This document shows positions 23,859-36,150 of a stretch of DNA of 64,000 nt, one piece after another. The position numbers and the translations under genes were made by a program. Within the stretch, counting starts at the first letter, position 1, and every line of letters begins with the position of its first letter. The notes beneath the pieces were generated by a model. The model searched no databases. It was not told where the DNA came from and was given only the letters and a program-made list of their open reading frames with translations. This DNA is from Trichosanthes cucumerina (taxonomy: Eukaryota; Streptophyta; Magnoliopsida; Cucurbitales; Cucurbitaceae), in contig CM071845.1 of the NCBI GenBank assembly GCA_036507285.1, positions 4,216,001-4,280,000 of the forward strand. Direction: 5' to 3'.

Positions 23859-25630
23859 ATGGCTTCACTGGGGATAATTCTAGTGGGTGTTTTTTTTATG
23901 GCGTCGTGTGTTAATGGCGATTTTGGTGGTTGGATTAACGCTCATGCCACTTTCTATGGTGGCAGCGATGCTTCAGGGACAATGGGTTTGGCTTATTATC
24001 CTTCAAAATTGGATTTGATTCATGAATGGTAATTGGAATGATTTACAAATGTTGTTGTTGTTGTTTGCAGGTGGTGCTTGTGGGTACGGGAATTTATACA
24101 GCCAAGGGTATGGGACGAACACGGCGGCGCTGAGCACGGCGCTGTTTGACAATGGGCTAAGCTGTGGGGCTTGCTTTGAGCTGCGGTGTGTGAATGATCC
24201 ACAGTGGTGTATTCCAGGCACCATTGTCGTCACTGCCACTAATTTTTGCCCTCCTGGCGGCTGGTGCGACCCTCCCAACCACCATTTTGACCTCTCTCAG
24301 CCTATCTTCCAACACATTGCCCAATATCGCGCCGGGATCGTCCCCGTCGCTTATCGGAGGTACTCGATTTCATCACTATTCAATTCAAAAGTTTAGGATA
24401 TATATATATTTTTTAATTAAATATGTAAAATCGTCTCTATCTTTGTTATGTACTTATCAGGTATGTTCTTCATGTTTTTATTTTTTAATGATGTGAAAAT
24501 GAACCTCTCATCTCAAAAACAACAATACATAATAATTATTCTTGAATGCCACTCCTTAAAAAAAAAAACTTAATTAGCATCTGTCAAAATTTATTAAATA
24601 AAGAATAATGTGTTTTATTAAAAGCAGACTTGTGATATGTCACTTGGACATCTTAATGGTAAGAAACAAATTTTGTTGATGGATGTTGATGGATTTTGTT
24701 AATTCTCGATTTTCTTCTTTAATCTTTATTTTTTAGTTTAACAATAGATAGGAGTGGAGAATTGAATTTTTGATCTTATGGTCAGTTAAAACTTCTCTAA
24801 TTCTAAACTTTGAGAATTTTTAAGTTTTATTTTTTTGTATTAAAAATTCTAAATTACATCATTTAGTAAAATAAAATAGTTTTTTATAATAAAATAAAAT
24901 AGTTAAAATTTGCTAGCAATTATTATTTTATTGACCTATTGGATGTTGGCATACATGCTATTGGGAAGAAATAGATTTTGCTTATAGGTGTATCAAATTA
25001 TATATATATATATGACAATATGTGGAAAAATTTTATAGATAGGCAATTATGTTTCATGTTTCAACCTATCAACCTAATTGAGAATATATTAAAAAACAAA
25101 CAAAAAAAAGTCTTTTAGTGAGAAATCATTATTGGTAGGATGTATGTGTGAAAAATTGTAAAAAGAACTTGATTTTGTTTTGAGTGGTGATTAGAAAAAA
25201 AGATAAATTTGAAGATGTATCATTGAAATTAAATTGTGGCAGTCTGTTGAAATAATAATTGTCGGGGTTGAGAAATTTGAAAGGGTATAATATGAAAGTT
25301 TTTGGTAATTTAATTTGCAGGGTGAGGTGCAGAAGAAGTGGGGGAATAAGATTTACAATCAACGGCCATTCATACTTCAACTTGGTGTTGGTCACCAACG
25401 TGGGCGGTGCCGGAGATGTGCATGCGGTGGCCATAAAGGGTTCAAAAACCCGATGGCAACCCATGTCAAGAAATTGGGGTCAAAACTGGCAGTCCAATTC
25501 TTATCTCAACGGACAGACCCTCTCCTTTCTGGTCACAGCTAGCGACGGACGACAAGTCCTGTCCTACAACGTTGCTCCCTCTGCCTGGTCCTTCGGACAA
25601 ACCTATGTCGGCCAACAGTTTCGCTACTAA
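23859..25630 (+). CDS. EXPA: Alpha-expansin, three exons
   Basis: Exons 23859-23985, 24071-24359 and 25321-25630 join to a 241-residue protein. Both introns are GT-AG (85 and 961 bp), and the joins restore TMGGACGYG and YRRVRC. Residues 1-20 are a signal peptide ending CVNG. The double-psi beta-barrel domain follows, with HATFYGG (29-34), GACGYGNLYSQGYG, the Cys pattern and HFD (114-116). The C-terminal carbohydrate-binding domain has the WGQNW motif (191-195). The sequence GWCDPPNHHFD marks it as an alpha rather than beta type. Expansins loosen plant cell walls non-enzymatically during growth. Family length is about 240-260, so it looks intact. Oddity: between FCPP and GGWC there is no spacer, where many EXPAs have 8-10 residues. 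The ATG sits in ACACAATGGCT, a good plant start context. I do not assign a paralogue number. Confidence 0.96.
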
Positions 25631-26614
25631 AAATTTATTAACTCTTTTACTAAATTAATTAATTAATCCCTCCTCCCTTTTTACCTAAATAGATAATTAA
25701 GATAATGCTATTTTCTACCACGTGAGAAAATGAAAAAAAAAAAAAAAAAAAGACAATATCCCCCCAAATGCCAAAAAGGGTTTTATGGTTTAAAAAAATG
25801 TTTCCCTTTTGATTTTGGACCAGTTCAGTGTCATGGCTGCTGAATATAATATATATATATGTTTTATAATTAAAAAAAGTAATAATAATAATAGAGATGT
25901 GGTAGAGAGAAACAAAAATTGGAGGAGAAACTGGAAAAAATGGATTTTGGGTATGGTTGGGAAAGGTGAAGAGAAAGAAGAGTGGATTTGGGGGGCTGTA
26001 GAAGCTAAGGCCATGTGCCTTTTGCTTTCTGAAAGTTGAAAGTACATTTTAAGTGTGCAAGATATGAGACAAATGGCTGTCATATTGTTTCTAAATGAAA
26101 GAGATATTTTCCTGCTACCCTTCCCCTCTCTTTTCTACACTTACCATTTCTGTTCTTTTATTTACTATTTTAACTTTAATTTCCATTCAATTATTTCTCT
26201 TCTCATCTCATTTTATCCATATATTCTTTAATTTAATTTCTTCATGCCTTAATCTTTATCTTTAATTTCTTCCATTTAATCATTTAATACATATACATTC
26301 CATTTTTTTTGTGCTAAATAGTTATACTCAAATCTTTTTTAATCCAGGTGTTCCATGTTGATATAGTAATGGGTCCATTTTTTTATTTGGTTAATATATA
26401 CTATGAAAGGACGAGAGATTAAAAAAAAAATGTTATACATATGTCAATTCTCATATGAGACCATATTTTATTTTTCATTTTGTAATTTAATTGAACAATT
26501 GATGTTAGAAACCACTTGATGGTTTAAATAATGTAATACTTTGGTTTCTAAACTTTCTAAACATTTTATTTTGTTTATTAAAAGTTGTGTTTATTTTCTA
26601 TAAAATTTAATTCT
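25631..26614. other. Region downstream of the expansin, no gene seen
   Basis: Probably holds the expansin 3' UTR and terminator. An A-run lies at about 25733-25752. A G-rich stretch at 25915-26040 gives chance ORFs on both strands. Beyond 26100 it is T-rich with no exon-like structure. Confidence 0.4.
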
Positions 26615-26617
26615 TTA

Positions 26618-28354
26618 GGGAGTGTTTAGTTTATGGGATTGGGTTGGGTTGAGTTGGGTTAATAACAGAACTCCTTGTTTGGTTCACCAACAATTATAAT
26701 CGGTGACTTAATAACCCAACCCCATGGAGTTGAGTTATTAACTCAACCATATGGTACTTTCCGACGGCGGTCCAGCGATTTTCCGGCGACTTTCCGACGA
26801 TGGTCCGACGAGATGAAGAAAGTGGAGAAAAGAAGACGACGACGAGAGTTTTGAAGTGTGCATTTAAGTTGCTAATACTCTAGTTTAAATAGGCATAAAA
26901 AAATCATAATCCTTTTAGAACAAGAAATTCTAATCCTTTCAGAAAAAAAAAAAAATCCTAAACTTTTTTAAAACAGAAATCCTAATCATTTTTTAAACTT
27001 TTAAACACCATTTCCTAATCCTTATCTTGATTATCCAAAGTTTCAAATTTAAAACAAATACAATTAAAACACCTAATTTTACCTAAGAAAAACTTTCGTC
27101 CTCGAAAGTTGCTAGAACTTTACAATGGTCACGTTTTCGAGCCATAATCTAAACTTAAACTCTAAACTACCTTAGCACAAGAACAAAGAAGTCAAAAGTA
27201 TAACATAACAAGTGTCAACACACAAACAACTCAAATAACTTTAACTACTTTACAAAATAAAAGCAAACCTGGAGATAACGAGGCGACTTCTTGCGAGAGG
27301 CTATAAGGATCGGTGCCTACGATGTAGGCGAGTATGCAGAATCTAAAACCCATGCTCTGATACTACTTCTATCCTGGTAGAAGGAGAAGTATGAGTTGGA
27401 GGTTGAACGATTGAAGGAAGTAGTCGATCTCTTGTATCAAATAGAAGGATTGACGTCTGAGCATGATTGTGTCTCCTTGATAGACTTGCTTGTGACTAAT
27501 ATCTAGAAGAATGACTGCTTTCTACAGGTTCCACCTCAATCGAGGAGGACATATTGCATGCATCTACTGGGAAGGACTGGATGATTAGACATTGCTCCTT
27601 TTGTTATTGTATTTTGTGGACATTACTTTGCATCTACTACTACTTTGTATTTTTTGTGGGCTTCTAACTAATTTTTTGTTAACATTGTACACATAAGCCA
27701 TTGAGTTGATATCTTATAAATTTGGTGATATTCAAGTAATACATGACACTGAAATATGTTGTTATCTTCTCAACATCTTGACCAAAATAAACTACTAGCA
27801 TAGTTTCATATAAATCAAATGAACACAAGTTTTTTTTTTGCAAAGTATTAATACTAATACATAAGTACATTAAAAATAAATGGAGTTCTTGCTCACATGT
27901 GCTTAAAAAGAACACTCCTTCATATTGAAAAATATGTTCTCAATAACATAAGATAAAAATGAATTTTATTGCAAAAAAATAAATTGATATCAATCCCAAT
28001 ATTCAATACTTTTTTTAATATCTCATAAATCTTGCAAATGGTAATATATATGATAAATTTGTAGTTGATCTCATAATGAAGTTTTGAAATTCTAGACAAA
28101 TATGTTTGCAATTGATTTGTTGGAAATAAAAAATGTAAGGAAAAAAACGACAAAAAAAATCAGACTTATTCACTTTACAAAAAACTGCACCAGATACCCC
28201 TGACATATTAACTTAACTCTGCACCCCAAACACGAACTTTCTGACTCAACTCAACTCAACTCTGCACCCCAAACACTCATTTCCAGAACTCATTGACAAA
28301 ACAACTATGCACAATTCAACCTAACTCAACCCAACTCTGCGATCCAAACATCCC
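26618..28354. mobile_element. PIF/Harbinger-like non-autonomous DNA transposon
   Basis: The left end GGGAGTGTTTAGTTTATGGG and the right end, read inverted, GGGATGTTTGGATCGCAGAG are imperfect inverted repeats. They continue into GTTGGGTT..GAGTTGGG on both sides. A TTA target duplication flanks the element (26615-26617 and 28355-28357). No transposase is recognisable in the 1737 bp. The inside includes captured-looking GC-richer DNA (26755-26860 and 27270-27600). ORFs at 27679-28206 are AT-rich chance frames. Confidence 0.72.
27290..27640 (+). other. Retroelement-like fragment inside the Harbinger element
   Basis: This GC-richer DNA reads GAGGCTATAAGGATCGGTGCC, CTCTGATACTACTTCTATCC and TCGAGGAGGACATATTGCATG. 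The phrases resemble junction and 3' pol parts of plant LTR elements, but no domain could be read. Origin uncertain. Confidence 0.3.
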
Positions 28355-28454
28355 TTAGTTCCTGCTGTAAAAATGATGTATCTACATCTATTTGTCCTAC
28401 TGTAGAAACAAAATGTGGAGTTCAAATTTTGTTATATTATTTAAAGATATTGAA

Positions 28455-28745
28455 AAGTTAAGGTGTTTGATAACCATTTGGTTTTTGAAAATTATGTTTG
28501 TTTTTCTACAATTTTTTTTTCATTTTCCCTACAATGATTTCTATTTTTCTTGAGATACGATTTAAGTTTCTAGCCAAAATTAAAAACAAAAACAAATTTT
28601 TGAAAACTACTTTATTTTTTTTTTTAGTTTTCAAAATCTAGCTTGGTTTTTGAAAACATAGATACAAAGTAGATAAGAAAATCTAGAATTCTATTGTTAA
28701 AAGTAATATTTTTAAGCTTAATTTTTAAAAACTAAAAACAAAGAT
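28455..28745. repeat. Foldback MITE (TTTGATAACCATTTG family), copy 3
   Basis: It starts GTTTGATAACCATTTGGTTTTTGAAA and contains ATCTAGCTTGGTTTTTGAAAACATAG. It matches the arms of the copies near 18603 and 19728. Confidence 0.55.
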
Positions 28746-29028
28746 GTTAAGTTTTAAAATACTAAAATTCCAAGGATTTAGAGAATCCAAACAAAAAAAT
28801 ATATAAAAGAAAATAAAGGAATGTTGAAAACCATAATTAACTTTGGATACATTGAGAAAAATACAAAAACGAAGAATAAACCAAATATAAGTACTAAGAT
28901 GAATCAAAATTAGCAAAGTTCAAAAACTAAAAATTAAAACATAATTATTGATTTCATATTTAGTATATAATTCCAAAGAAATTGATATTTAAAATGGAGA
29001 TTGATGTCTGCTCTGCCCTGATTGGAAC

Positions 29029-29739
29029 TAGGGGTGTACATAAGCCGGGTTGGGTTGGGTTATGCTATTTTTTTGGACCAACCCAAATTTTCGGGTTGTT
29101 CATTCTTCAAACCCAAATAACCCTATTTATAAGGGTAACCCAACCCAACCCAACCTGGGTTGGGTTGGGTTGGGTAATCGGGTTGGTTTTTTTTTTTTTT
29201 TTTTTTTAAATTTAAAATATAAAAAAATCTAAAATTAATATAAATATAAAAAATTCAAGAATTTAAAAACTCCAAATTTCTTTATACTAAATAACCATTA
29301 TAAAACTTAAATATTCTATTACAAATTTACAATTATATCAACAAACTTCTAAATAAATCGCCATCATTTAAAACAAAAACTTTTTGTTTCTCAAAAATTG
29401 AATTAAAATTAGCCACTTAGTTTCAATTTATATTATGAAAAATTACACCCTAATGACTTAAAAAATGTATTTTTAAGAGTTATTAAATAATAAATAATTA
29501 TGAAATTAAATAAAAATAAATTAAATACATGTATATGTAGTTGTATGGTAGGTAAAAATAAAATTTTTAAAATTAATAATAAGTTCGGGTTGGTCGGGTA
29601 AACCCAAATTAATTTTAGGAGAACCCACGAACCAACCCAACCCGTACATTTTAATTTATTTGAACCCAACCCAACCCAAATAAATTCATAAGCGGGTTGG
29701 TCGGGTTGTTCGGATTATCGGATTTTTTGAACACCCCTA
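29029..29739. mobile_element. hAT-like MITE, 711 bp
   Basis: The left end TAGGGGTGTACATAA and the inverted right end TAGGGGTGTTCAAAA form terminal repeats. Multiple GGGTTGGGTTGGGTT blocks follow inside both ends. Flanking 8-bp duplications ATTGGAAC (29021-29028) and ATTAGAAC (29740-29747) differ at one base. The size and the 8-bp duplication fit the hAT superfamily. Non-coding. Confidence 0.78.
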
Positions 29740-29747
29740 ATTAGAAC

Positions 29748-30844
29748 AGAGGATATATTATAATTAATATTTGGCAATGGTTTAGAAATAGAGAGATAAA
29801 GAATTAAATAACAAAATTGAGTCAGGAAAATGCAAAATATAATATAATGATTAAGACATATAGTTGGGGAATATGAAAAATTGGAAGCACCGACAGTCGA
29901 TTTTACAATTTATAAAACCAAGGGAACAAAACTGAAACAAATGTTTCAGAAAGTTGTTGCTTCTCCAAACAAATGTCCTATTCTTTTGGAGCTGTCGGTG
30001 TTTGCTTCCTCACACTTCTCCAAAATTCATCGCCTTCTTCAGATTTTTTTAAATTGACAATCATTAACAAGCAAGGTGATTTTTCTTTTTTTTTTTTTTT
30101 TTAAGAAAAAGAACAATTTTTGGATTTTCAAGATAATTTGGAAAATCTACATGGAAAAAATAATATATATGCACTCTAATTTTGGTGAAGTATTAGCATT
30201 GAAGTTTAACCATAAATTAACGATTAAAGAGGTCATAGTTTAAGCCTGTTGAAGTTGAACCAAAGTTCAAGTTAAAGGATTTTTAAATTGTATGGACATC
30301 CCAATTAAAAACTTTTTTACACTTTTTATATATAAATTAGAAAAGTTAGGGATGATAATATTTAGACTTTATAAAATGCAACAATAAAAAATGTGATAAA
30401 TGCAATACTAAGACTATACAAAAAGGTTCATACATGAAATATAGCATTTGATAGACATCAACATGAGCGTGACTTAATTGACATAGAGCATATATTTTCA
30501 CTAAAATATCAAAAGTTTAAATCTAAGCCCAATCATAATAATAATAATAAAAATAATAAAAAAGAGAAATAATAAATTTTTACCTATAAATTTGACCGGT
30601 ATATCAAGATATGAACATTTATTTTTTTAGAAAATAAATTGTGTCAAGATATGAACATTTCTTCTTTTTTTTTTTTCAATTCAACAATCAAATTAATAAG
30701 GGGTACTTGCATAGATGACAAAATATTATATAGCAATTGTAGGAGTGTCATTCATATATTAGATTTGCAAACATAACAAAAGCAACAGACCCAACCCAAT
30801 TAGATGGAACAAAAAGTAAAAAATGTCCTCCCACACGTTTTTTA
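29748..30844. other. Intergenic stretch, no gene seen
   Basis: AT-rich DNA with short local repeats, for example AAGATATGAACATTT twice near 30607 and 30645. Nothing gene-like. Confidence 0.5.
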
Positions 30845-31690
30845 ATATGAAGAATATCAGTCGTCTATCAACGATAATTCTGATAGACTAATGATATACC
30901 TAATTAAAAAGTAAATACATGATATGTTACTGATATTCTTATTTGAAGTTAATCAAGAGTATATCAATAACTAACATAGGATATATACATAATATAGAAT
31001 GTATCGCTAGTGCACTATTGATATACTTTATTTTTCAAAGACATTGTTCATAAAAAGTGTTCAGTAGTCTATCAATGGAATATTGTTGATAGACCAACAA
31101 TATACCTAATATAAAGTATATATATGAAGTTTATCAATAATATATAATTATAACACATATGATATTATACATAATATAGAAGATATCATTGCTACACTAC
31201 AAATATATTTTATTTTATGTATTTTAATATGAGGTTTGACCGTAATCTATTATGATATATCGTTGATATAATAATGATATACCTAAATATAAAATATAAA
31301 CTGATATATTGTTAATATACTTATACAAAGTTTATCGAGAGTATATTAATAATTCACATATGAGCTATATATAATATAGAGTAGTATATCACTAATATAC
31401 TACTGATATACTTTATTTTAGTTCTTTACTTTATTAATGATTTATATTTACTAGTTTTTAGTTAATAGACTTGTTTAATTGATACACTTAATTAGTAGTA
31501 TATAAGAAATTCATATTTATTATATATATTATATATCAAATATATATAAGTGATATACTAAATATGCAAAATATCAAGAATATGCTATCTCTCTAAATAT
31601 ACTATCGATATACCAAATATTAAGTATATTAGATATCCTACTGATATACCAATGAAAGTAAAACTGGAATAAAAATAGAAATTATATTTT
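30845..31690. repeat. TATATC-type degenerate satellite, block 2
   Basis: Repeated GATATACC, AAAGTATATC, CACTAATATACTACTGATATACTTTATTTTA and related words, the same family as 2640-5100. It is more diverged and has no Cassandra insertion. Confidence 0.75.
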
Positions 31691-32213
31691 TAAAAATTTT
31701 GGTATATTTGCAATTCTAAAAAACTAGGACTAGATTTGTAAATATTATAATATTTTTTTTCTACCCATTGCAATTCTCCAATTAATAAATACTTTATTTA
31801 TTACACCGTTTAACAAGATTGTTATTATAAGTTTAACAAGATTGTTATTATCATTATTTATTTATCTTCATTTTATTTAATTTTTCTTTTACAGAGATAA
31901 TTTGTCAAGATATGAACACTCCTGAACAATGGTAAAATTGTGTCGAATAAAATCAGACGAACAGAAACTTAGAGAGAAGGTAAAATTATAAATATTTGTA
32001 TACATAAAAAATTACAAAGTGAAATAAGATGGGCCAAAATTTCAATTCCATATACCCCCAAAAAAAAACAAAGAAACTATCTCGATCTTTGCTTCTTTAC
32101 AAAACAAGATCGAAGGGGCAAAGGGCTTCAATTTCGACCACACTACAAGAATTATTCAAAAATTAAAAAAAAAAAAAACCAATAATCGAATTTAAAAAAA
32201 AAAAAAGAATCCT

Positions 32214-32774
32214 TCAAACCACAAACTCCATCAACTTCAGAAACTCCTCAAAATCAATTCTGCCATCTTTATTGTCATCAAACTTCTGAATCATCCTCCT
32301 GCAATTCTCAATCCCTTCCCCTTCTTTCAACCCCAAAACACAGAGCACTCTCTGCAACTCTCCATCGTCGATGAACCCATCGCCGTTTACATCGAACACA
32401 TCGAAAGCTTCCTTCACCTCCGCCACACACGGCGCCCTTTCATCGAACATCTTCGACACCTCTTCCATTGATCCGAACAGAGGAAGCGATTCCTCCAATT
32501 CATCGCCGTCGCAAGAAATACCCAATTTCCCCATCACCGATTTCATCTCCTCTCTGCTCAGCCTCTCGTCGCCGTCCTCTGCCGTGTCCTCCGATTTATG
32601 ATTTTGGGTTTCTAGAATCGGGAAACGCCAGGACTTTCTGGAGGCGAAGCCGTAGAGCCAAGAGGCGAGTTTCTGAAAACGAAAGCCGTCGATCATGATG
32701 AGGAAGCGGAAAGAGGAATTCTCTGCGATTGTTTTGTTGTCGTCCATTGAGACGTTGTAGAGAGTGAAATCCAT
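32214..32774 (-). CDS. CML: Calmodulin-like EF-hand protein, intronless
   Basis: A single uninterrupted frame of 186 residues. The C-terminal half has two canonical EF-hand loops: DVNGDGFIDDGE (128-139) and DDNKDGRIDFEE (166-177). Both have D/N/D at positions 1, 3 and 5, a hydrophobic residue at 8 and Glu at 12, so both should bind calcium. The first EF-hand pair has decayed: LSREEMKSVMGKLGI (72-86) keeps only the helix. The N-terminus (about 23-52) is hydrophobic then basic and may be a membrane anchor or leader. The layout resembles the plant CML45/46/47-type subgroup, of about 180-200 residues. Intronless structure is common in CMLs. It would act as a calcium sensor that regulates partner proteins. 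Part of its upstream DNA is copied at 45150-45640. Exact paralogue not assigned. Confidence 0.93.
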   Translation of the reverse strand: MDFTLYNVSMDDNKTIAENSSFRFLIMIDGFRFQKLASWLYGFASRKSWRFPILETQNHKSEDTAEDGDERLSREEMKSVMGKLGISCDGDELEESLPLFGSMEEVSKMFDERAPCVAEVKEAFDVFDVNGDGFIDDGELQRVLCVLGLKEGEGIENCRRMIQKFDDNKDGRIDFEEFLKLMEFVV

Positions 32775-32994
32775 TGTGGGATTGGGAAGAAATTGATGAT
32801 GGATTCAAATTCAATGGTGGTAATGTTGGTTGCAGATTGATTGAGAATGTTTTTGAGTTGAATTGGGGATTGAATTGTGGGTATTTGAAGCCCCTGTTTG
32901 CGCGTATTCGTTTGAAAGTGGAAGGAAACAGGGGATTTTGGGTTTTGGGTACGAAGTCAAAATTTAATTAAAGAAATTGGAAAGTTTTTGAATG

Positions 32995-33390
32995 GGTGAC
33001 CGAACCGCCAAAGGAAGGTTCGTTTTGAAAGGGGAAGGTGGGGGGTAATTGTGGACTTTCAAAGAAACTCTGGTTTTCTTATTTAGCATTGTTGACTTGA
33101 GAAACCAGAGAGGAACAAAAAGGTATTATTTCTTAATGATGCTTCTTCGAATTGCTAATTAGTTCAATATTATTATCATTATTATTTTAATTAGGGTATG
33201 CTGTAATGCTGTGTCTTCCCACTAAATTGGTGGCTAATTATATTATTATATGATCATTAATACAAAGACCCAACTAACCCCCTGAAAAGTTGCCAATTCC
33301 ATGAGACTTACGTGCTTAATGAATGTTGAAGATTGAATTTATGATAAACAATTGATTTTTGTTTTCGGTATTCAATGTTTTATCTCTCTT
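32995..33390 (-). promoter_or_regulatory. Upstream region of the CML gene, duplicated elsewhere
   Basis: Blocks GGAAGGTTCGTTTTGA, AACTCTGGTTTTCTTATT, TTGTTGACTTGAGAAA, TCTTCCCACTAAATTGGTGG and GAAGATTGAATTTATG recur in the same order and orientation at 45150-45640. Conservation over several hundred bases of non-coding DNA, starting just outside the CML leader, suggests one ancestral promoter segment. Confidence 0.6.
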
Positions 33391-33589
33391 TTGTTTTGGT
33401 TTGGTTTTTAACTTTCAGACGTTTTACTTTTAGTCTTCTAATAACTTTGCATAAAAAAGCTTGTGATTGTGCTTTTCTTATATATGATTTAGTACATATA
33501 TACCTAACCTTCGTCCTTTGTTCATTTATATATATGCTAAAGTATTAAAAAAAAACGTTTCAAAAAGAATATTAAAAAAAATATATAAA

Positions 33590-33890
33590 CTTGGGTTGAT
33601 TGTTTAAAAAATACTCCTTATTCTAGTTGCAATGTTGCCCTTGATCTTTCATAAATGTTTCAATACTACTACATTGAAATAGAAAACTCATTAAAATGTT
33701 GAAAGAAAAGTCAAAGTATTAAAATACCATTCTTTCAAACTTTATTCAAACAATTATTTTAGTCATCGTCACTTGTTTTAGGTTATTGTCATGCCGATTT
33801 TTCGTCAAACATTCTTGAATTTTTCTTTTCTAGTAGTAGTTTTGAAACGTTTTGTGAAACGTCTAAAGGTAATATTGTTGCAATTTTTTA
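33590..33890. repeat. MITE-like element, relative of 18283-18598
   Basis: Shares TCTTTCATAAATGTTTCAA, AAATGTTGAAAGAAAAGTCA and the inverted GTTTTGAAACGTTTTGTGAAAC with the first copy. Ends approximate. Confidence 0.4.
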
Positions 33891-34889
33891 AAAGAATATA
33901 TGGACATTTTTTAAGAAGTTAAAGAGTTTTTATTTATTTATTTAAGCCACATATATATAATTGTAGATATTCAATATGGACAAATGTTTGTTAGGGTAAG
34001 TCTTTTAAGTTTTAAAAATGATTTAACTAAAATGAAGTATTTTAAATTTTAAAAATGATTAAACTAAAATGACTTTTTATTTATAGTTTAGGGACTAAGA
34101 TAAAACATCTGGGAGTAATCTTTTAGTCTTTCACTCTCGGTAGTGAATGTTAGAACTGATTGATAATAAGTTTACATGAGTACATAATCTCTTTAGTGAT
34201 AAAGAAAAATCTAGTAGAGGAAAAGAGTCATTAGAAGAAAACTTGAAATATCTATCAATTTCTCAAATATTTTAGAGAAGAAACACGATATAAACTTTTA
34301 TTTCTTAATAACCTTTTTCCTTTTATGAATTTCTACCCATTTACTAAATATTATGTTATGTATGCTTATCATGTAAAATATTTGGTGCAACTTCCTTGGT
34401 AGTCACACAAAATTTTTTTTGGATGTATATTTTTATTTTTTTAAAAAAATGTGCATGGTTGATGGATGGGGAGCACAAACTTGTGTGCGGCAAGTAGTGC
34501 CTGTTTATCATTAGCTAAATTAATATTTATAACTGTGTGAGAGACTAAATTAAAACATTTTTTTTACCATAAAGACTAAATTAAAAAACAAATATACAAA
34601 GATAAATTTGGTCACCAACATTTTACTGGTTTGGACTTAAAGATCTCTTACTTCAATGTTGTGTTTAAGTTACTAGACGACATGTAAGAGTGAGAGATTC
34701 AAACTTTAGCCCTTTTGATCAAATGTATATACTTTAACTAGTTGTGCTATGCTAAAATTTGTGGGAACTCGTCTACTTAACTTCTATTATCCTAAAATTC
34801 TATGAATACACATACCAACACACACTTTTATCTGTTTAGACTTAATCTCCATCAATTAATCTCAATTGAGATATTCTCTGTAAAAATTT

Positions 34890-35070
34890 CATCTCCAACA
34901 TAATTCTTCCTTTAGAATCTTAGATAGTCCTTTCTACGAAGGTTACGGGCTCTTTAATAAAGAACAAGACTTCTCGCATGGAAACAAAGTCTTTTCATGG
35001 ACGAAACACACCCTTTTTTTCTTGGCCTTAAATACGAAGTTGTCTATTTCAATCAACAATCTAGGTGGGA
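34890..35070 (+). repeat. Recurrent 150-170 bp module, copy 1
   Basis: The module reads AATTCTTCC, TAGAATCTTAGATAGTC, GGGCTCTTTAATAAAGAACAAG, ACTTCTCGCATGG, TTCTTGGCCTTAAATACGAAG, TTGTC and ends near CAATCTAGG. Other copies are at 41305-41500, 47684-47850 (inverted) and 57435-57615. It is more GC-rich and better conserved than its surroundings, with no long ORF. Confidence 0.75.
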
Positions 35071-35854
35071 AAAAAAAGTCTCTGTTGTGTCTGATTGTAC
35101 TTTTTGGTGGTTAAACTATAATTTAAAGAATTTTAATAACAATAATCTCCGTATTATTTAATTGCTAACAATAAGTAGAGAAACTATTTTCTTTTTTTCT
35201 TTTTTGGATTGTACTTTTTGTTTGTTTTGATGAATATATATAAAAAAAGTACCAATTTGAATATAGTTCAACTAGTTAAACATATTGCATTTAAAAAAAA
35301 AAACATAGAGATTCTGACGTTTGTTGAGTAAAAAGAGTTTTTTTTTTCACAAAAATTAGAAAATATAAAACATTTTACATGACGACTACATATATTAACA
35401 CATATTTTTTTATTTTCACAAAAATAATATGTTTATAGTTATACTAAGGACAATAAAGATCATTTACCTCTTGTTTGGACCTAGTGGATTTGAGAAAATT
35501 TTAAATAATAACTAATTTGAAATCATTTTACGTATTTGGATGCACAAAAAATGTAAAAAAAAATCATACCAAAATGGTCGATGGTGCGAGAATTCGAACT
35601 CATGACCTATTGGTCATAAATCTTACTTGATGCCAATTGAGTATGCTCTTGTTGGCTTATTTGACGGGAATTTACACCTTACAAAAAAAATCTGTTTCTA
35701 ACTTTACCCATAGTTTTTTTTTAAAATTTATTTAAATTAACGCTTTCATAATAGTTTCCTCCATACACCTTCCTATGCAGTTATACCTATCTATTATTTT
35801 TTTCAACATTCATATTAAAAAATCATTCAAGTAAATAAAATGTTAGGTTTCTAT

Positions 35855-36150
35855 ATTTTTTTTTTTGAAGAAAATACAGGCGACAAGGAATCAGTAGGTG
35901 CACGTAATCATCCCAACTATGTTGGCACCATTATAGCACCCTTATCATATGTCCTTGCCCTCAAAGTCAATTAATTCAATAAACAAAGAGTATGTGAGAA
36001 ACATATATTATAAAAAGACAAAGAAAATGAGCTAGAAAAAAAGCTCACCAAACAGAATAATGAGGAGGCTACAGAAAAGAAACACAGACGACTAGACCTT
36101 ACGAAAAGATATGAGATCCTCAGACATATCAGAAGTAATGATTTCTATTT
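35855..36150 (-). mobile_element. LINE 3' fragment, copy 1
   Basis: Minus strand: a truncated non-LTR retrotransposon 3' end closing GTATTTTCTTC followed by an A-rich tail (plus-strand TTTTTTTTTTGAAGAAAATAC). It aligns with the 3' part of the longer copy at 46031-46980. Confidence 0.7.

Noticed and set aside
24003..24278. Minus-strand ORFs across the expansin
   Set aside because: Antisense shadows of exon 2.
25790..26083. Conserved-looking ORF downstream of the expansin
   Set aside because: G-rich DNA open on both strands with no motif. Most likely expansin 3' UTR or spacer.
32371..32698. Ser/Pro-rich plus-strand ORFs
   Set aside because: Antisense to the CML reading frame, which has two proper EF-hand loops.
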